DNA of 64,000 bases from Helichrysum umbraculigerum (taxonomy: Eukaryota; Streptophyta; Magnoliopsida; Asterales; Asteraceae): contig CATIUR010000001.1 of the NCBI GenBank assembly GCA_949592205.1, forward strand, positions 39,449,001 to 39,513,000. Direction: 5' to 3'. The notes under the pieces are model-generated. The model saw nothing but the letters and a program-made list of their open reading frames with translations, was not told where the DNA came from and made no database searches. The position numbers were made by a program, and so were the translations under genes. Shown in pieces: positions 10,623 to 22,737 of this stretch. Numbering within the stretch: the stretch's first letter is position 1; every line of letters begins with the position of its first letter.

Positions 10623-11149
10623 TGTAGGTTCCACTTATACGGACCAAATCGAGTAGTTCAACTAGTTTGTTAAAGCGGAAATCAAACAAACTAATATATG
10701 CTAGATTAACACGATAAATGACCAAAACACAAAGTGTGTATGTATATATATATATGAAACACTAACAACAATACATACACTTGGACACAAACACACAAAG
10801 ATCAAATAACACTTAGAGAGTATTCTGTGATAATGAGAGTGCTATGTGTGTGTAAAATGTGGTGCCAAAACAGAAGCTGGCGAGCTTCTATTTATAGCCT
10901 GATCCAAACATTATGCGACACAAGCCTTGTGTCGCATAGACTCTTTTGCGACACAATGCTTGTGTCGCATGGAATGTTTCTGCGACACAATTCTTGTGTC
11001 GCATAGAATGCTTCTGCGACACAATGCTTGTGTCGCATGGATACAAAAATTGTAATTAAACTAAATCTAAAACTATACAAAACGTAATTACAATTTCGAC
11101 ACTATTACAGACTGAGACCAACTGACAGACACACATAGATGTACCAACA
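10623..11149 (-). mobile_element. Inverted copy of the copia-1 3' LTR
   Basis: 527 bp, the reverse complement of the copia-1 LTR, with hairpins and TATA box. On its inner side lies ACACGGGGGAGTT (minus strand, 11150-11163), the polypurine tract, so it is a 3' LTR. On its outer side it abuts VPS13 sequence. No target duplication flanks it, so it did not integrate separately. Confidence 0.95.
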
Positions 11150-11219
11150 AACTCCCCCGTGTCTTCAGCTTGGTCTTCAAAAATTCTTCGATTTTCTTCA
11201 GTCTTCAGATATCTGGTCT

Positions 11220-14025
11220 TCAAACCCATCCAGGTGGAAAGTTTCCACCAGCGTGTATGCCGTAGGTGAAGCATATATCAACAATTTTCTGGAATCGTTT
11301 CGCTAAAACAGAGTTGAACTCGTTTCCTGGATTGTAGCGAATCCGATTGTCGAATAGCTTCTTCATGTCACTTCTGGACAGATTAATCAAGCTCATTGGG
11401 TCAAATATTCTGAAGTTGGCTTTTCGTAGACCCCACAAAGATCCTGTCTGAGGCTCTGAATCTGGTACAAAAACTAAGACGGCTTCGCCAGTGTGAGCAT
11501 CCAGTTCCCAGTAATGAAAGCGTTTCAGTAGATTGAATGGAACTGTTTCTAGAGCGATTTTAGTCAGACATTCAGTAGGTGGATAGTGAACCCTTACAAT
11601 TGGCTGCTTGGTCTTTGGATCGAGCTTCTTCTTGAACGTGTACCTTGTACCCAGTACTGGTTTAACATAATGATATTTCTTTCGTTTAATTTCCTCACGC
11701 ATGACCTTTTGAATAACATCAGCTACTCCGTCTTCGTAAGGATTTATCAACTGAAGTTGAGAGAGACGAACGATGTCATGCTTTGGCAATGTACTCAATA
11801 TCCTCAGTGATCGACGAAAGTACTGGATACCGTCGAGTCTTTTAATCATAAACCTTCCTTTGCTCACCTTCCAGCTTTTTATCAGGCCAGAATAATCACC
11901 ACCAACCTGATATTTCTTGCATGTAACTGGAGCAGGTTATGGATTTTTACCTTTTGGAAACCAGTTATCCCTTTCTCTGATGGGCATTTCCTTGTCAAAA
12001 GATACACATTCGGATGTATCGAGAGGAAAAATGTCATTGTAATTTGTCGATTCTCGAACAGGGACTGGTTGTGCTTGTGAAGAACTGGATGGTACAGACG
12101 ATTCTTGAGCAGGATCAGGTTGAGAAGTAGATCCTGGTACGTAATTGAACGCTGGCCCTGACTCATCGTCTGAAGAATCAGATAATACAACACCCTCTTG
12201 AGGATAAGCTGGACACTCAGAATATTCTTCATCAGGATTAAGCTCTTCTCGTTCAACATCAACATCATCGTCATTATCAGCGGAGTTGAAGTCAAAAGGT
12301 TCTTCAGGCGCACGACCGTCATCATCAACCGCAGATTGAAAGTAAGTCAGATTACAATACGTGTAATCTACAGCTAACGGTTTTGGTTGCCCTGGTTGCT
12401 CAATAATATACTCAAGAACAAGAGTTGTTTCATTAAAATCAGAAGCATTTACATTTTCAGGATTTACATTTTCAGGATTTACATTTTCTTCGCCCTCGGC
12501 GGAAACCCTAGGTGTTGATTCTATAGCTGGTTGGGCTGTCTCCCCCGAAGCAATAGCTTGGGTTTCCAGCTGCAGAATCTTTGACTTCAGTTCTTCGTTC
12601 TCTTTTTCAATGCGAGAGATTCTGGCATCCTGAGCTTCAAAAACTGATGCTTGAGCTTCCATAGACTGCTGCATCTTTTCAATCTTTTCCAGGAGCTCCT
12701 GAATGACGGCTGGATGAGGAGTGATCGGAGTTTCAGTCGCTGGGAGCTCAGAAGAAGTAGACGTGGAAGTACGGGAGCGTCTGACCAAAGGATTCGGATC
12801 AGCAACGTCCGAAGTGTCTCGAGGCCTTTTTCCTCGGTTAGAAGATTCAGGGCGTGGAGAAGGTGGTCGATAAGCATCGATCTCACGATCGAGATCCACC
12901 AACTCCGGATCCTCGACAGCTTGCTGAACTGGCGGTTGTTGAGCTGGAGGTTGTTGAACCGGAGGCTGCTGCACTGGAGGCTGAGGGATAGGTTGTTCAG
13001 GTGCTGGATCATTGAATTGCTCACCAGGAGGAGCAACATAATCAGGATCCACATTGTGACCAAAAAGAGCAACCTCACGTTCTGGTGGTTGACCCTGCTT
13101 CGCAAAAGTAGTACAAGTAATGTAGATCCTAGTATTCATCGGTGTCTGCTTGAAAGTGAAAGATGCGACCACAGGAAGATCTGGATGAAGATGATTGAGC
13201 AGCAGCTGAGTGAACCTAGGATACAGAGCCCATTTATCTTTAGTATCCAAGGCATTGTTCACAAAACCCCTGAAGATATAACCAGAGAAGTTGAAGGGTT
13301 TGTTGTATATCAGGGCAAGAATAGCAGAAGCAGTCGAAAATTTCATCCCTTCGAGACCTGCCTTGCGACTGGATAAGCAGACGATGACAATGTGAGCAAG
13401 ATATCTCCAGACCTTTGTCATGTAGGTCTTCTTGTACTGATCAACTGGAATATCTTGATATCCAATCGATCGCATGCCCTGTGCAATTGCAGCTGGAGTA
13501 AACTGGGTGATCATGTCAGAATTATCACCGAACTGAAAGAAATCCCGAATAAGCTGCTCGGTGAAGATAACTTGGCGGCCGCGGGGTCTTCTTGTACTGA
13601 TCAACTGGAATATCTTGATATCCAATCGATCGCATGCCCTGTGCAATTGCAGCTGGAGTAAACTGGGTGATCATGTCAGAATTATCACCGAACTGAAAGA
13701 AATCCCGAATAAGCTGCTCGGTGAAGATAACTTGGCGGCCGCGGACAGCAGAAATGATACGAGTATCCGCTTCATCATAGTTGACCACCGCGTTGTCCCA
13801 AAACTCGGTGATATGATTTGTCAAGATCCGAGTATCAGCAGTGATAGCTCTGTGAATTCTGGAGCGACGAAGAAATGCTATCATTGGTCGGTACGGGCGA
13901 GAAGTCTCGACAGTGGTATTCATGAAAGCCACGATATTGTGACGTGGCTCCCAGAAATATTTAGAGACATCGATCTCTGGGAGTGCTGGAGCAGCTGGAG
14001 CAGCTTGAGCAGGTTGTTCAGCCAT
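11220..14025 (-). pseudogene. Inverted copy of the copia-1 third ORF (env-position), broken
   Basis: Starts at ATG 14025 (MAEQPAQAAPAAPALPEIDV). It matches 24968-27589 throughout: an N-terminal helical domain, a Pro/Gln-rich segment, a short coiled coil near residues 390-430, an acidic middle, and a conserved C-terminal domain. Two defects stop it: a perfect 160-bp tandem duplication (13425-13744) that shifts the frame, and a TAA at 11937-11939 where the other copy has GAA. The reading frames before and after the duplication are open. The ORF lies between pol and the 3' LTR, the place of the env-like gene of Sireviruses, but I see no signal peptide or membrane anchor. Confidence 0.85.
13425..13744. 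repeat. Perfect 160-bp tandem duplication in the inverted third ORF
   Basis: 13425-13584 is repeated by eye without change at 13585-13744, both units ending GGCGGCCGCGG. The unit length is not a multiple of three, so it breaks the frame. The plus-strand copy (around 25240-25400) has a single unit. Confidence 0.95.
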
Positions 14026-16114
14026 TTCTACAAAAATAACAGTAATACAGCCAAAACTCGAAATGCGTTAGCGTTAGTACCAAAAATAATTTGCGTTTTA
14101 TTTTTACAAAAATTCTGCGACACAACAGTTGTGTCGCACGAAGTTCATACGACATAAGGGCTGTGTCGTAAAAAGAAAATACGACACAAGTCTTGTGTCG
14201 TATGACACGTGTCGCGCGGACAGCATTTTTCCCGCATTTAGCAATATTTGAGAAATTAATCTCGAATGCGACATAGTCACTGTGTCGTATGGTTGTGTCG
14301 TATAACATGAGTACGACATAACATTTGTGTCGTATAAAGATACGACATAAGCACCTGTAATCAATACGACATAAAAACCAAGAATCTATACGACACAACG
14401 ACTGTGTCGTATGTTATGTCGTAAAGAAGAACATCAAAGCAACCCAGATTCGATCGATGAAACATTTTGGGGTTTTCGAAATCTAGTCATACCCTAGGGT
14501 TTGTACACAACAGGGGATCAATAATATGCAATTATCTAACCCTAGAAACCCCTAAACCCTAATTAATTTGGGGAAAAACCGTAACCCCAAACCCTTAAAA
14601 CTGGACGATTCAATCGAAGGCATAATATCAGATAAAAACATGAAATAACTATACCTACAGATGCGCAAAGTGATGAGGAATAAGAATCGAGCAATGAAAT
14701 CCGGTGAAAAGCCTTCAAAAACACGAATCCGATCGAAAAACGCTTGTGTCGCAAAATCGCACTTATGTCGTATATTTTGTGTCGTGAAAGTTTTGAAAAC
14801 GTAAATGATTATGTCGTATGATGTGAATAGTTAACCCCTGACCCGCATACGACATAACATACGACACAAAGTAACGGACAAATACGACACAAGTGTTGTG
14901 TCATATAACTGGAATGCGACACAGTGGTTGTGTCGCAGAAGACACAGAAGGCAAAATTTTGAAGATTTAAAAATTTGATTTTGATGCCGATTCGGATTTT
15001 GATTTTAGAGTTTTCGCAATAAAGATGATTTGTGACTTAAAAAAAATAAAATAAAATAAAAAGGAAAAATACAATTTAAAGAATATTAAAGAGATAAAAC
15101 TAAATATAAACATAAAAGATAAGAAACAAATACAACTAAAGGCGAGAAATTTATAAAATCGTTTTGGTGACGGAGTTGAGATTCTGGTTAGGGATCATAC
15201 CGAAATAACATGCAATTATTAGGAATAGAAAGTGTTATTTCGATTATCAGTATATTTGTCCACTTTAAATTTACGTGGCACATTTAAAACACGTTTTATA
15301 AAAATTATTTCAAGACGATTATCGATATTGTTTGTCCACTTAAGCATGTTACAACCGAGTATGTGGAGTTAACCTTTTATTGTTAGTATGAATAAGTCTC
15401 TGTGGCACCCACCATTGATATACCCCTATAATCCAGACAATAACATAGTTTCCATATTTTGAAAGAGTAAAGAAAGATCATTTTTAAGAATCAGGCTAGA
15501 GTTGACAGGTCAGTACGGAAGTACAGCAAAGCAACCTAACGTGATTCAAGTATAATCAAAACCAATCGCAGTCAAACTGAAGTTGGAGTTTCCCAAACAG
15601 CGACCTTGGTTAGTATGATTTAGGATTAAGCAAAACCGATCGCAGTCAAACTGAATTTGGAGTTTCCCAAACAGCGACCTTGTTCAGTATCATCAAGATT
15701 TTTCAAGTGCATTTACCTGTAATTGCTTAACCCCAAGTTTATAGTAACTGTTACCAGTTTTGTACTTTCGTACAACAGAGGCAACAACCAGCATAAACTC
15801 CCAAATGATTTCAGATAAAAGTTCCAAAGATAGAAATATGTTAGGCTACACTAAGGAATTAAGACATTTAGTCATACATCACACGGCGTTTACCACAAGA
15901 TAATAGACACATATTTAAATGATTTCTTAACAACCCAGAGACAGGTGTGTATCATGTCTACCGGTACATCGCATGATGAAGATAATTTTCATAAAAACTG
16001 TTTTAAGTGTGTCAGATAAACCTACTGACACATCAAAGATAAACCTTAAAATTCCATTTTGTGCATGTCACTCGATGTACTATCATATCCCAAGTTGTTT
16101 ACAGACTCAACTCA
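14026..16114 (-). other. Inverted copy of the copia-1 pol-to-third-ORF spacer
   Basis: Reverse complement of 22879-24967. It contains many TACGACACAA/TGCGACACAA hairpins at 14113-14420 and 14745-14942, then a unique stretch. It includes a repeated phrase around CGATCGCAGTCAAACTGAA (two near copies at about 15567 and 15640). The inversion ends at ACTCAACTCA (16114), where plus-strand leader sequence begins. Confidence 0.85.
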
Positions 16115-16569
16115 CCTTTCTGTCTGATGAAGCATGGTGTAGTAGGTTATGATTTGTGTTGAAAATTGAAATTTTTGTGGGCTCAAAAACTGTCTGCACG
16201 TGCACTTTTGCGACACAATATTTGTGTCGTATCCACTGTTCATACGACACAACCATACGACATTAAATTATCTGCGACATAAAGTGCGGCATATCGTGCG
16301 ACATAAGCCTACGACACAACTTATTTTGACCTTGACTGGTCTGCGACACAAGTTGCGACATAACCTACGACATAACGGTTGTGTCGCATTTTTGTCTTCT
16401 GTCTGATTAACTTCAGCGACACAACAACTGTGTCGTATTGCTTCTCTGCGACACAACGACTGTGTCGTATTGATACTTTGCGACATAACACTGTGTCGCA
16501 TAATTCCAGACTTAGACAAAAATCAGTTTGTTTGTTGTGTATTTTCTGATTTTTTTGCAGATTTTCATC
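16115..16569 (+). other. Copia-1 gag leader with hairpins
   Basis: The residual 5' leader in plus orientation. It has a dense set of CGACACAA/TTGTGTCG and CGACATAA hairpins at 16208-16503 and a splice-acceptor-like TTTTTTTGCAG at 16550-16560, nine bases before the gag ATG. The part between the PBS and 16115 has been replaced by the inverted arm and VPS13. Confidence 0.7.
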
Positions 16570-19353
16570 ATGTCTCTTCAAAGCGTTGATGCAGTTTTAC
16601 AACATAATGCTATGATCGGTAGTGCAAATAAACCTCCTTATTTTGCACCGGGTTTGCCATTTCGGGCATGGAAACAACGGTTCATGACGTTTGTATTATT
16701 CACTGATCCTGATATGGAGTTGGCTCTTCTTGAACGATATGTAGTTCCTGTTGCTCTTGGAGAACATATCGGTGTTCCTCCACCCAAACCCGTTCGTTCA
16801 TACACTCCCGAAGAACGAAAAGCATGGGAAATTGAACGCAAGACTCATTCTGCTATTACTATGTCACTTCCAACTGATGTTTTGGATATGTTTCCACAAA
16901 CTATTGCTTATGATCTTTTGAATGCAATTGAGAAAAGATTTTGTGGCAACACTGAGTACATTGAAAGCAAATTGGAATTAGTCAAAACTCAGTTTGATTA
17001 TTTCTATATCCAGAAGAATGAAACTGTCAGAGACATGCTTTGCAGATTTACTCGCACAGTAAATGAACTGAAAGCTGGCGGATATAATCTCAAAAATTCT
17101 GAGATTAACAAAAAGGCTTTAGCTGCTCTACCACCAAGTTGGGAAACACGAGTTTTGTTATTAGAAAACGATTCAAAGACAATGCAATTGTCTCTGGATG
17201 ATCTCATTGGAAAACTTGAAGCTGGGGCATTGGATATTGAAAAGAAGGAAACAAGATCTACTTCTCGTGCATCAGAATCAAGTCATGGTGGAACGGCTTT
17301 CATCTCAGCTGAGCTAAATTCGCAGAGATCCTCTTCTTACAGTAATCCTACTGTGGGAACATTTTCAGTCCTACCAGCTTATAATGCTTCTTCAAGTAGT
17401 ACATATTCATCATCATCTGTTCCTTCTTCAGCAACCACCGATGAACATGCAGCCATGTTTACTGCTTTCTTGTCATCATATGAAGACTTTCTTTCTAAAA
17501 GAGTCAGTACATTGGAGCTGACTGATGAAGACTTCAATCAGGTTGATCCTGATGAGTTAGAAAGGATTGACATTAGATGGAATATGGCTATGCTCACTCG
17601 CAGAGCCAAAAACTATCTAAGAAGAACTAGAAAGAGATCTCTTGAAGATGCAGCTGACCGAACACCAATGGGATTCGATAAAAGCAAAATCAAGTGTTAT
17701 AAGTGTCAGAATCTTGGTCACTTTGCCCGCGAATGTGAGAAAGGACGACAGCCTGCTTCGGGTTTCACAAAACCATCTGTTACTCCAAAACAGATTGAGC
17801 ATTCTACTGCTAAGGCTGCATTGTTGATTGAGGATGGAGATGCTTATGATTTCTCTGCTCATGAAACTCAAGAGCAATGCTTCATGGCTATCAACAATGA
17901 GGTACCATTTGCTAAATTTACTTGTGATTCATGTATTAGTTTAACTGGTAAAGTAAATGGGCTTATGGAACATAATGAAAATTTGAAGTCTGATATCTTG
18001 AATTTGATGGAGGCAAACAAAGTTTTAAAAACTAATGAGAAACACTTTGAAAGTAACATTAATCAACTTATTGAAGATAAAAAGGAGCTGAAAGCTCTAA
18101 TTTTCAGTAATCAAGATGAAATTGACAGTTACTTAAAAATGATTGCTCATTTAAAAAAGGAATTGGCTGACTCTCAAGCCAAAGCTGTTGATTTGCAACG
18201 AAAACTCAAGAATATCAACACTTCAGCCTTGGTCTTTACTGATATCCTGCAGACGGGTAGAACTAGTTCTAAAGATAAGTCCGGTTATGGTTATCATAAT
18301 CAACCGCCTCCGTCTTTAGATGTGAATTTGTGTAGACCGTCTAAGGATGAAATTAAAGATTTTGTGCCTACTACGTTAATAGATGCAAAGCCCATTGAAA
18401 TATCAGTTAATTAGCCTGTTGTTAAGAAAGTAGCTATGCCTGTATTTGAACCTGTTAGTTTGAATCCGTTTAATTTGCCTGAATTCTATAAAGCCAACAT
18501 AGAAGTAAACCATGATAAGAAGAAACCTAAGACAATTAAGGCTGAATCTGTGAAGCCTTTTGAACCTGTTAGGTTTACCCCCTCAGGAACCGTCAAGTTT
18601 ACCCCCTTTGGTAGTTTTTCGCCTGCTCCCTTAAAAACTATTGAAGAAGAGGTCGAGGTTGAGGATGTTCCCTGTAAGTTTGTGCCTCAATGTGAAAAGA
18701 AAAACATTAAGCCTGAACATCACATTCTCACTACTGAATTAGATGATGAAACTTTTCCAATGAATACTAAGGTTAATGCTGAACATAAAAGGAAAGATAT
18801 ACAGAATATTAATGACAAATCAATTAAGAATTCTGTTAAACTTTCTGTTTCACATTCTGGGGCATCCACTTCAACATGCTCACATAAGTTACCTGTCTCA
18901 CCTCAATTTTTAGGCAGTAACGACCGAACCTTTAGGGAAAGACGATCATGTTTCTACTGCAAGAAACAAGGTCACTTGATTAGTCAATGCCCGTTGCTTT
19001 TGAGAAAGAAGTTTTCAAAAGGTGTTCCCAGAAATTCTGTTTACAAAAATTCATCTGTTAAATCTTTTTCAAAGAAGGGTTCACTCTCTCATACTTCTAT
19101 CCCGAAAGTTAATGCTGCTAGGCCTAGTAAACCTCTGGTTAAACAGCCTGACAATGTTAACAAGCAACCCAATATTGTTCCTGTGAAGATTTGGAGACCA
19201 AAAGAGTCGTTAAAAGACTCATCATCAAGTAATACTACATCAGGAATTGCATCTGATTTACTGAAAAACAAAGTTTTAACTGATGTAGTTATTATTGATG
19301 AGGTCTCTGGAGTACCCAAGTCTGTCAAGGCCTGGGTCTCCATTTCTAACTAA
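16570..19353 (+). pseudogene. gag: Copia-1 gag, one premature stop
   Basis: Starts MSLQSVDAVLQHNAMIGSAN; the upstream in-frame ATG at 16528 lies in the leader. The capsid-like region is residues about 20-230, with the typical NAIEKRFCGNTEYIESK… pattern of plant copia Gag. Zinc knuckles are CYKCQNLGHFAREC (residue 376) and CFYCKKQGHLISQC (residue 794). A coiled-coil segment lies at about 470-570. A TAG at 18412-18414 interrupts the frame, which then continues open to TAA 19351-19353. Gag forms the particle that packages element RNA. Two zinc knuckles and a long coiled-coil C-terminus are typical of this lineage. Confidence 0.85.
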
Positions 19354-19380
19354 CTCTCTCTCTATGTTGTGCTGTAGCAG

Positions 19381-22300
19381 TCAGATCATATACAAAGAAG
19401 TAAATGGTATGTGGATAGTGGCTGCTCACGGCACATGACTGGTGACATGTCTCTTCTGTCTGATGTGAAACCATATCGCGGAGGACATGTTGCTTTTGCG
19501 GGAGATACAGGTGGTAACATAACGGGTCAGGGTACACTTTCTAATGGGCAAGTGAGTTTTGATAAAGCGAACTATGTCGAGGAACTGCAACACAATCTGA
19601 TCAGTGTTTCTCAAGTCTGCGACAAGAAGTTCACTACCGCATTTACAGATGTTGAATGTTTAATTCTGAAGCCGGGATTTGTTATTCCCGAGGAATGGGC
19701 GTTACTGAGAGCACCTCGTGTACGCAACTCGTACATTTTGGATATGCAAACCGTGGTTACCAAGGAGCATACTTGTTTGCTATCAAAAGCATCTTCTACA
19801 GATTCACTGCTTTGGCACAGACGAATGGGACATATTCATTTTCGCAGAATGAATTATCTTGTTAATAATGATCTTGTGTTAGGTGTGCCTAAAAAATCAT
19901 TCGTAACTGATGATGAATGTGTTTCCTGTCTCAAAGGGAAACAACACAAGAAGTTCCATAAGTCTAAGCTGGTGAACTCTATTGAATCTCCATTGGAGCT
20001 GCTTCACATGGATTTGTTCGGTCCTGTGAATAAGAAAAGTTTTGGTGGAAAATCGTACTGTCTGGTTGTTACTGATGATTACTCAAGGTTTTCTTGGGTG
20101 TATTTCTTGGCTGGAAAGGATGAAACAACTGATACTTTAATCTACTTGTTCGACAGACTGGAAAATCTGTGCAATCTGAAAATCAAGAAACTGCGCAGTG
20201 ATAATGGAACCGAATTCAAAAACAGAACCTTGGAAATGTATTGTCTTCGAAAGGGAATCTTTCATCAGTTTAGTGCTGCTCGTACTCCTCAGCAAAATGA
20301 AGTAGCTGAAAGAAAGAATAGGACAATCATTGAGACAGCAAGAACCATGTTGTCTGATGCGCATCTGCCAACCACTTTTTGGGCAGAAGCTGTTAACACT
20401 GCCTGCTATGTGTTAAATAGGGTTTCGATTGTTAAAAAGCGAAAGAAAACATGTTACGAATTGCTGAATAATCGCAAACCAAATTTGAAGTTTCTTGAGC
20501 CTTTCGGGTGTCCTTGCACAATCTTAATCACTAAGGACTCGGTAGGCAAATTTGATGAAAAAGCAGTCGATGGGTTATTTTTGGGATATTCTGTGAACTC
20601 GCCGAATAAAAGAGTGTTCAACAAGTCTACTGGGAGAATAGAGGAACATTTTGAAGTAAGGTTTATGAAATATACTGATTCTCCAAAAGGTAAGGGACCT
20701 GAGTCCTTGTTTGAGTATGATAAGTTGGTGGACTCTTTCAATCTTCCCAAATTTAATGAAGAAGAACTGGTGGTGTCTCTACTTCATGGATTGGATCTTT
20801 CTTCTGACGTCTCAATCTCCATTTCTAGAGTTGTACCTCCAGAGAATGTTGTCAATGATGACAATCCCTCCGATGTTGATCAAGTGGCTTCTGAATCTAA
20901 TCCTCAAACTGAAACCGATATTGTCACACCAATTGACAATGAGGATACTGCCACTAATAGCTCAATTGAAATTGAAAATCCTGGAGGTGATCTGTCAAAT
21001 TTGGATTCGATCATTGTGCCTGATCCGATTCCTCAGCTTAGAATTCATTCTTCTCACCCCACTGAAAATATCATTGTTGACCTTCAACAAGGTGTTTTAA
21101 CTAGGCATCAAACTGCTGCTAATGAAGTCCGTGAAGAATCTTCATCTGCCAATTTTGCCTGTGTTGAAGAAGAATTGGAAGAATGCTTCTTGTCTCAGCA
21201 TGAACCAAAGAAAATAGCTGAAGCTTTGAAAGATCCATACTGGGTTGAGGCTATGCTGGAAGAATTGAATCAATTCAAAAAGCTTGATGTCTGGGAGTTG
21301 GTTCCTTTACCAAAAGATGTCGATCCAATTGGAACTCGCTAGGTTTATCGCGTGAAGAAAGATGACAGAGGCGTAGTTATTCGGAATAAGGCTCGGCTGG
21401 TTGTTCAAGGTTTTACTCAGATTGAGGGTTTGGACTATGATGATGTGTTTGCTCCAGTTGCAAGATTGGAGTCCATTCGCATTTTTCTGGCTTATGCGAC
21501 ATTTAAAGGTTTTCGGGTTTATCAACTCGATGTCAAGAGCGCATTTCTGTATGGAGAGGTTTTGAAGGATGTGTATGTCTTGCAACCTCCTGGTTTTGAA
21601 GATCCAAACCATCCTGATTATGTGTGCAAGTTAGGCAAGGCATTATATGGTCTTCATCAAGCTCCAAGAGCTTGGTATGCGAGGTTGGCAAATCATCTCA
21701 CGAGAAATGGCTTCTCACGAGGCCAAATTGATAGCACTCTCTTCATAAAAAGGGTTGGAAAAGATTTGTTACTTGTGCAGGTTTACGTGGACGACATCAT
21801 ATTTGGTTCAACAAATGATTCTTTGTGCAGAGACTTCGAGAAGATTATGAAGTCCGAGTTTGAAATGAGTGCCATGGGAGAACTTAAGTTCTTTCTAGGT
21901 GTACAAGTTGAGCAGTCTGACAAGGGTTTCTACATTCATCAGTCCAAATATGTCAATGACATGTTGACTCGGTATGAACTCCATGACTGTAAGCCATATG
22001 GTACTCCCATTGAAACTGATCACAAACTCGGACCCGCTGAATACGAAGAAGATTGCAAGGAGCGGGACTATCGTTCTATGATAGGATCTCTGATGTATCT
22101 CACTGCATCCAGACCAGATATTGTGTTTGCTGTGTCTATCTGTTCCAGATATCAATCAAAGCCCAAGGTTTCTCACATGAAGGCTGTGAAGCGAATTTTT
22201 GGTTACCTCAAATATAGACCATCACTTGGTCTATGGTACTCAAATGAGAAAAATTTCGCTCTCACTGCCTATTCTGATTCTGATTATGGCGGCTGCAATT

Positions 22301-22737
22301 CGGATAAAAAGTCAACTACAGGAGGATGTCAATATCTCGGTTCTCGATTGGTGTCTTGGCAGTGTAAAAAGCAAACCACAGTTTCCACATCAACAGCGGA
22401 AGCTGAATACATTGCTGCTGCAAGCTGTTGTTCACATATATTGTGGATTCAACATCAATTGCGTGACTATGGGTTACTTCTTACTTTGACTCCTATTCAT
22501 ATTGATAATACTACTGCTATATCTATTATTCGCAATCCCGTTCAACACTCTAAGACCAAACACATAGAGATTAGGTTTCACTTCATACGAGATTGTTATG
22601 AGAAGCATTTAATTGACCTCATTCACATAGATACCCTTAGGCAAAAAGCCGACTTATTCACTAAAGCATTTTCGCGTGCTCGTTTCGACGAACTTGTGGA
22701 TATGATAGGGATGATTTCCTTTGATCTCAAGAAATGA
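19381..22737 (+). pseudogene. pol: Copia-1 pol: protease, integrase, RT, RNase H; one premature stop
   Basis: Same frame as gag after two in-frame stops (TAA 19351, TAG 19375) and an acceptor-like GCTGTAGCAG ending at 19380. Protease DSGCSRHMTGD lies at 19414. Integrase has the zinc-binding WHRRMGH…CVSCLKGK (about 19813-19940) and catalytic D, D, E in MDLFGP (about 20009), SDNGTEF (about 20199) and NEVAERKNRT (about 20296). RT YVDDIIFGS lies at about 21784, and RNase H SDSDYGG/STAEAEY at about 22273-22400. Domain order PR-IN-RT-RH defines Ty1/copia. A TAG at 21340-21342 replaces the Trp normally found in the GTRW motif before RT; the rest of the frame is open. Confidence 0.9.

Noticed and set aside
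10042..10725. The 227-codon minus-strand frame as a functional VPS13-type gene
   Set aside because: Its first ~35 codons are LTR sequence and its last ~17 are antisense LTR. Only the middle is VPS13-like, a small part of a protein of several thousand residues.
12651..13376. 241-codon plus-strand ORF, mirrored at 25448-26173 minus
   Set aside because: Antisense shadow of the copia third ORF; Ser/Arg/Leu composition typical of reverse-frame translation.
14018..14398. ORFs with repeated CRRI/YDTT/RHK phrases (also 24595-24975, 16200-16581)
   Set aside because: They are translations of the CGACACAA hairpin arrays in various frames, not protein families.
10623..16114. Inverted segment as a separate minus-strand element nested in copia-1
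   Set aside because: It has only a 3' LTR, no gag-pol, no 5' LTR and no target duplication. Its outer edge is VPS13 sequence fused to the PBS of the enclosing element.
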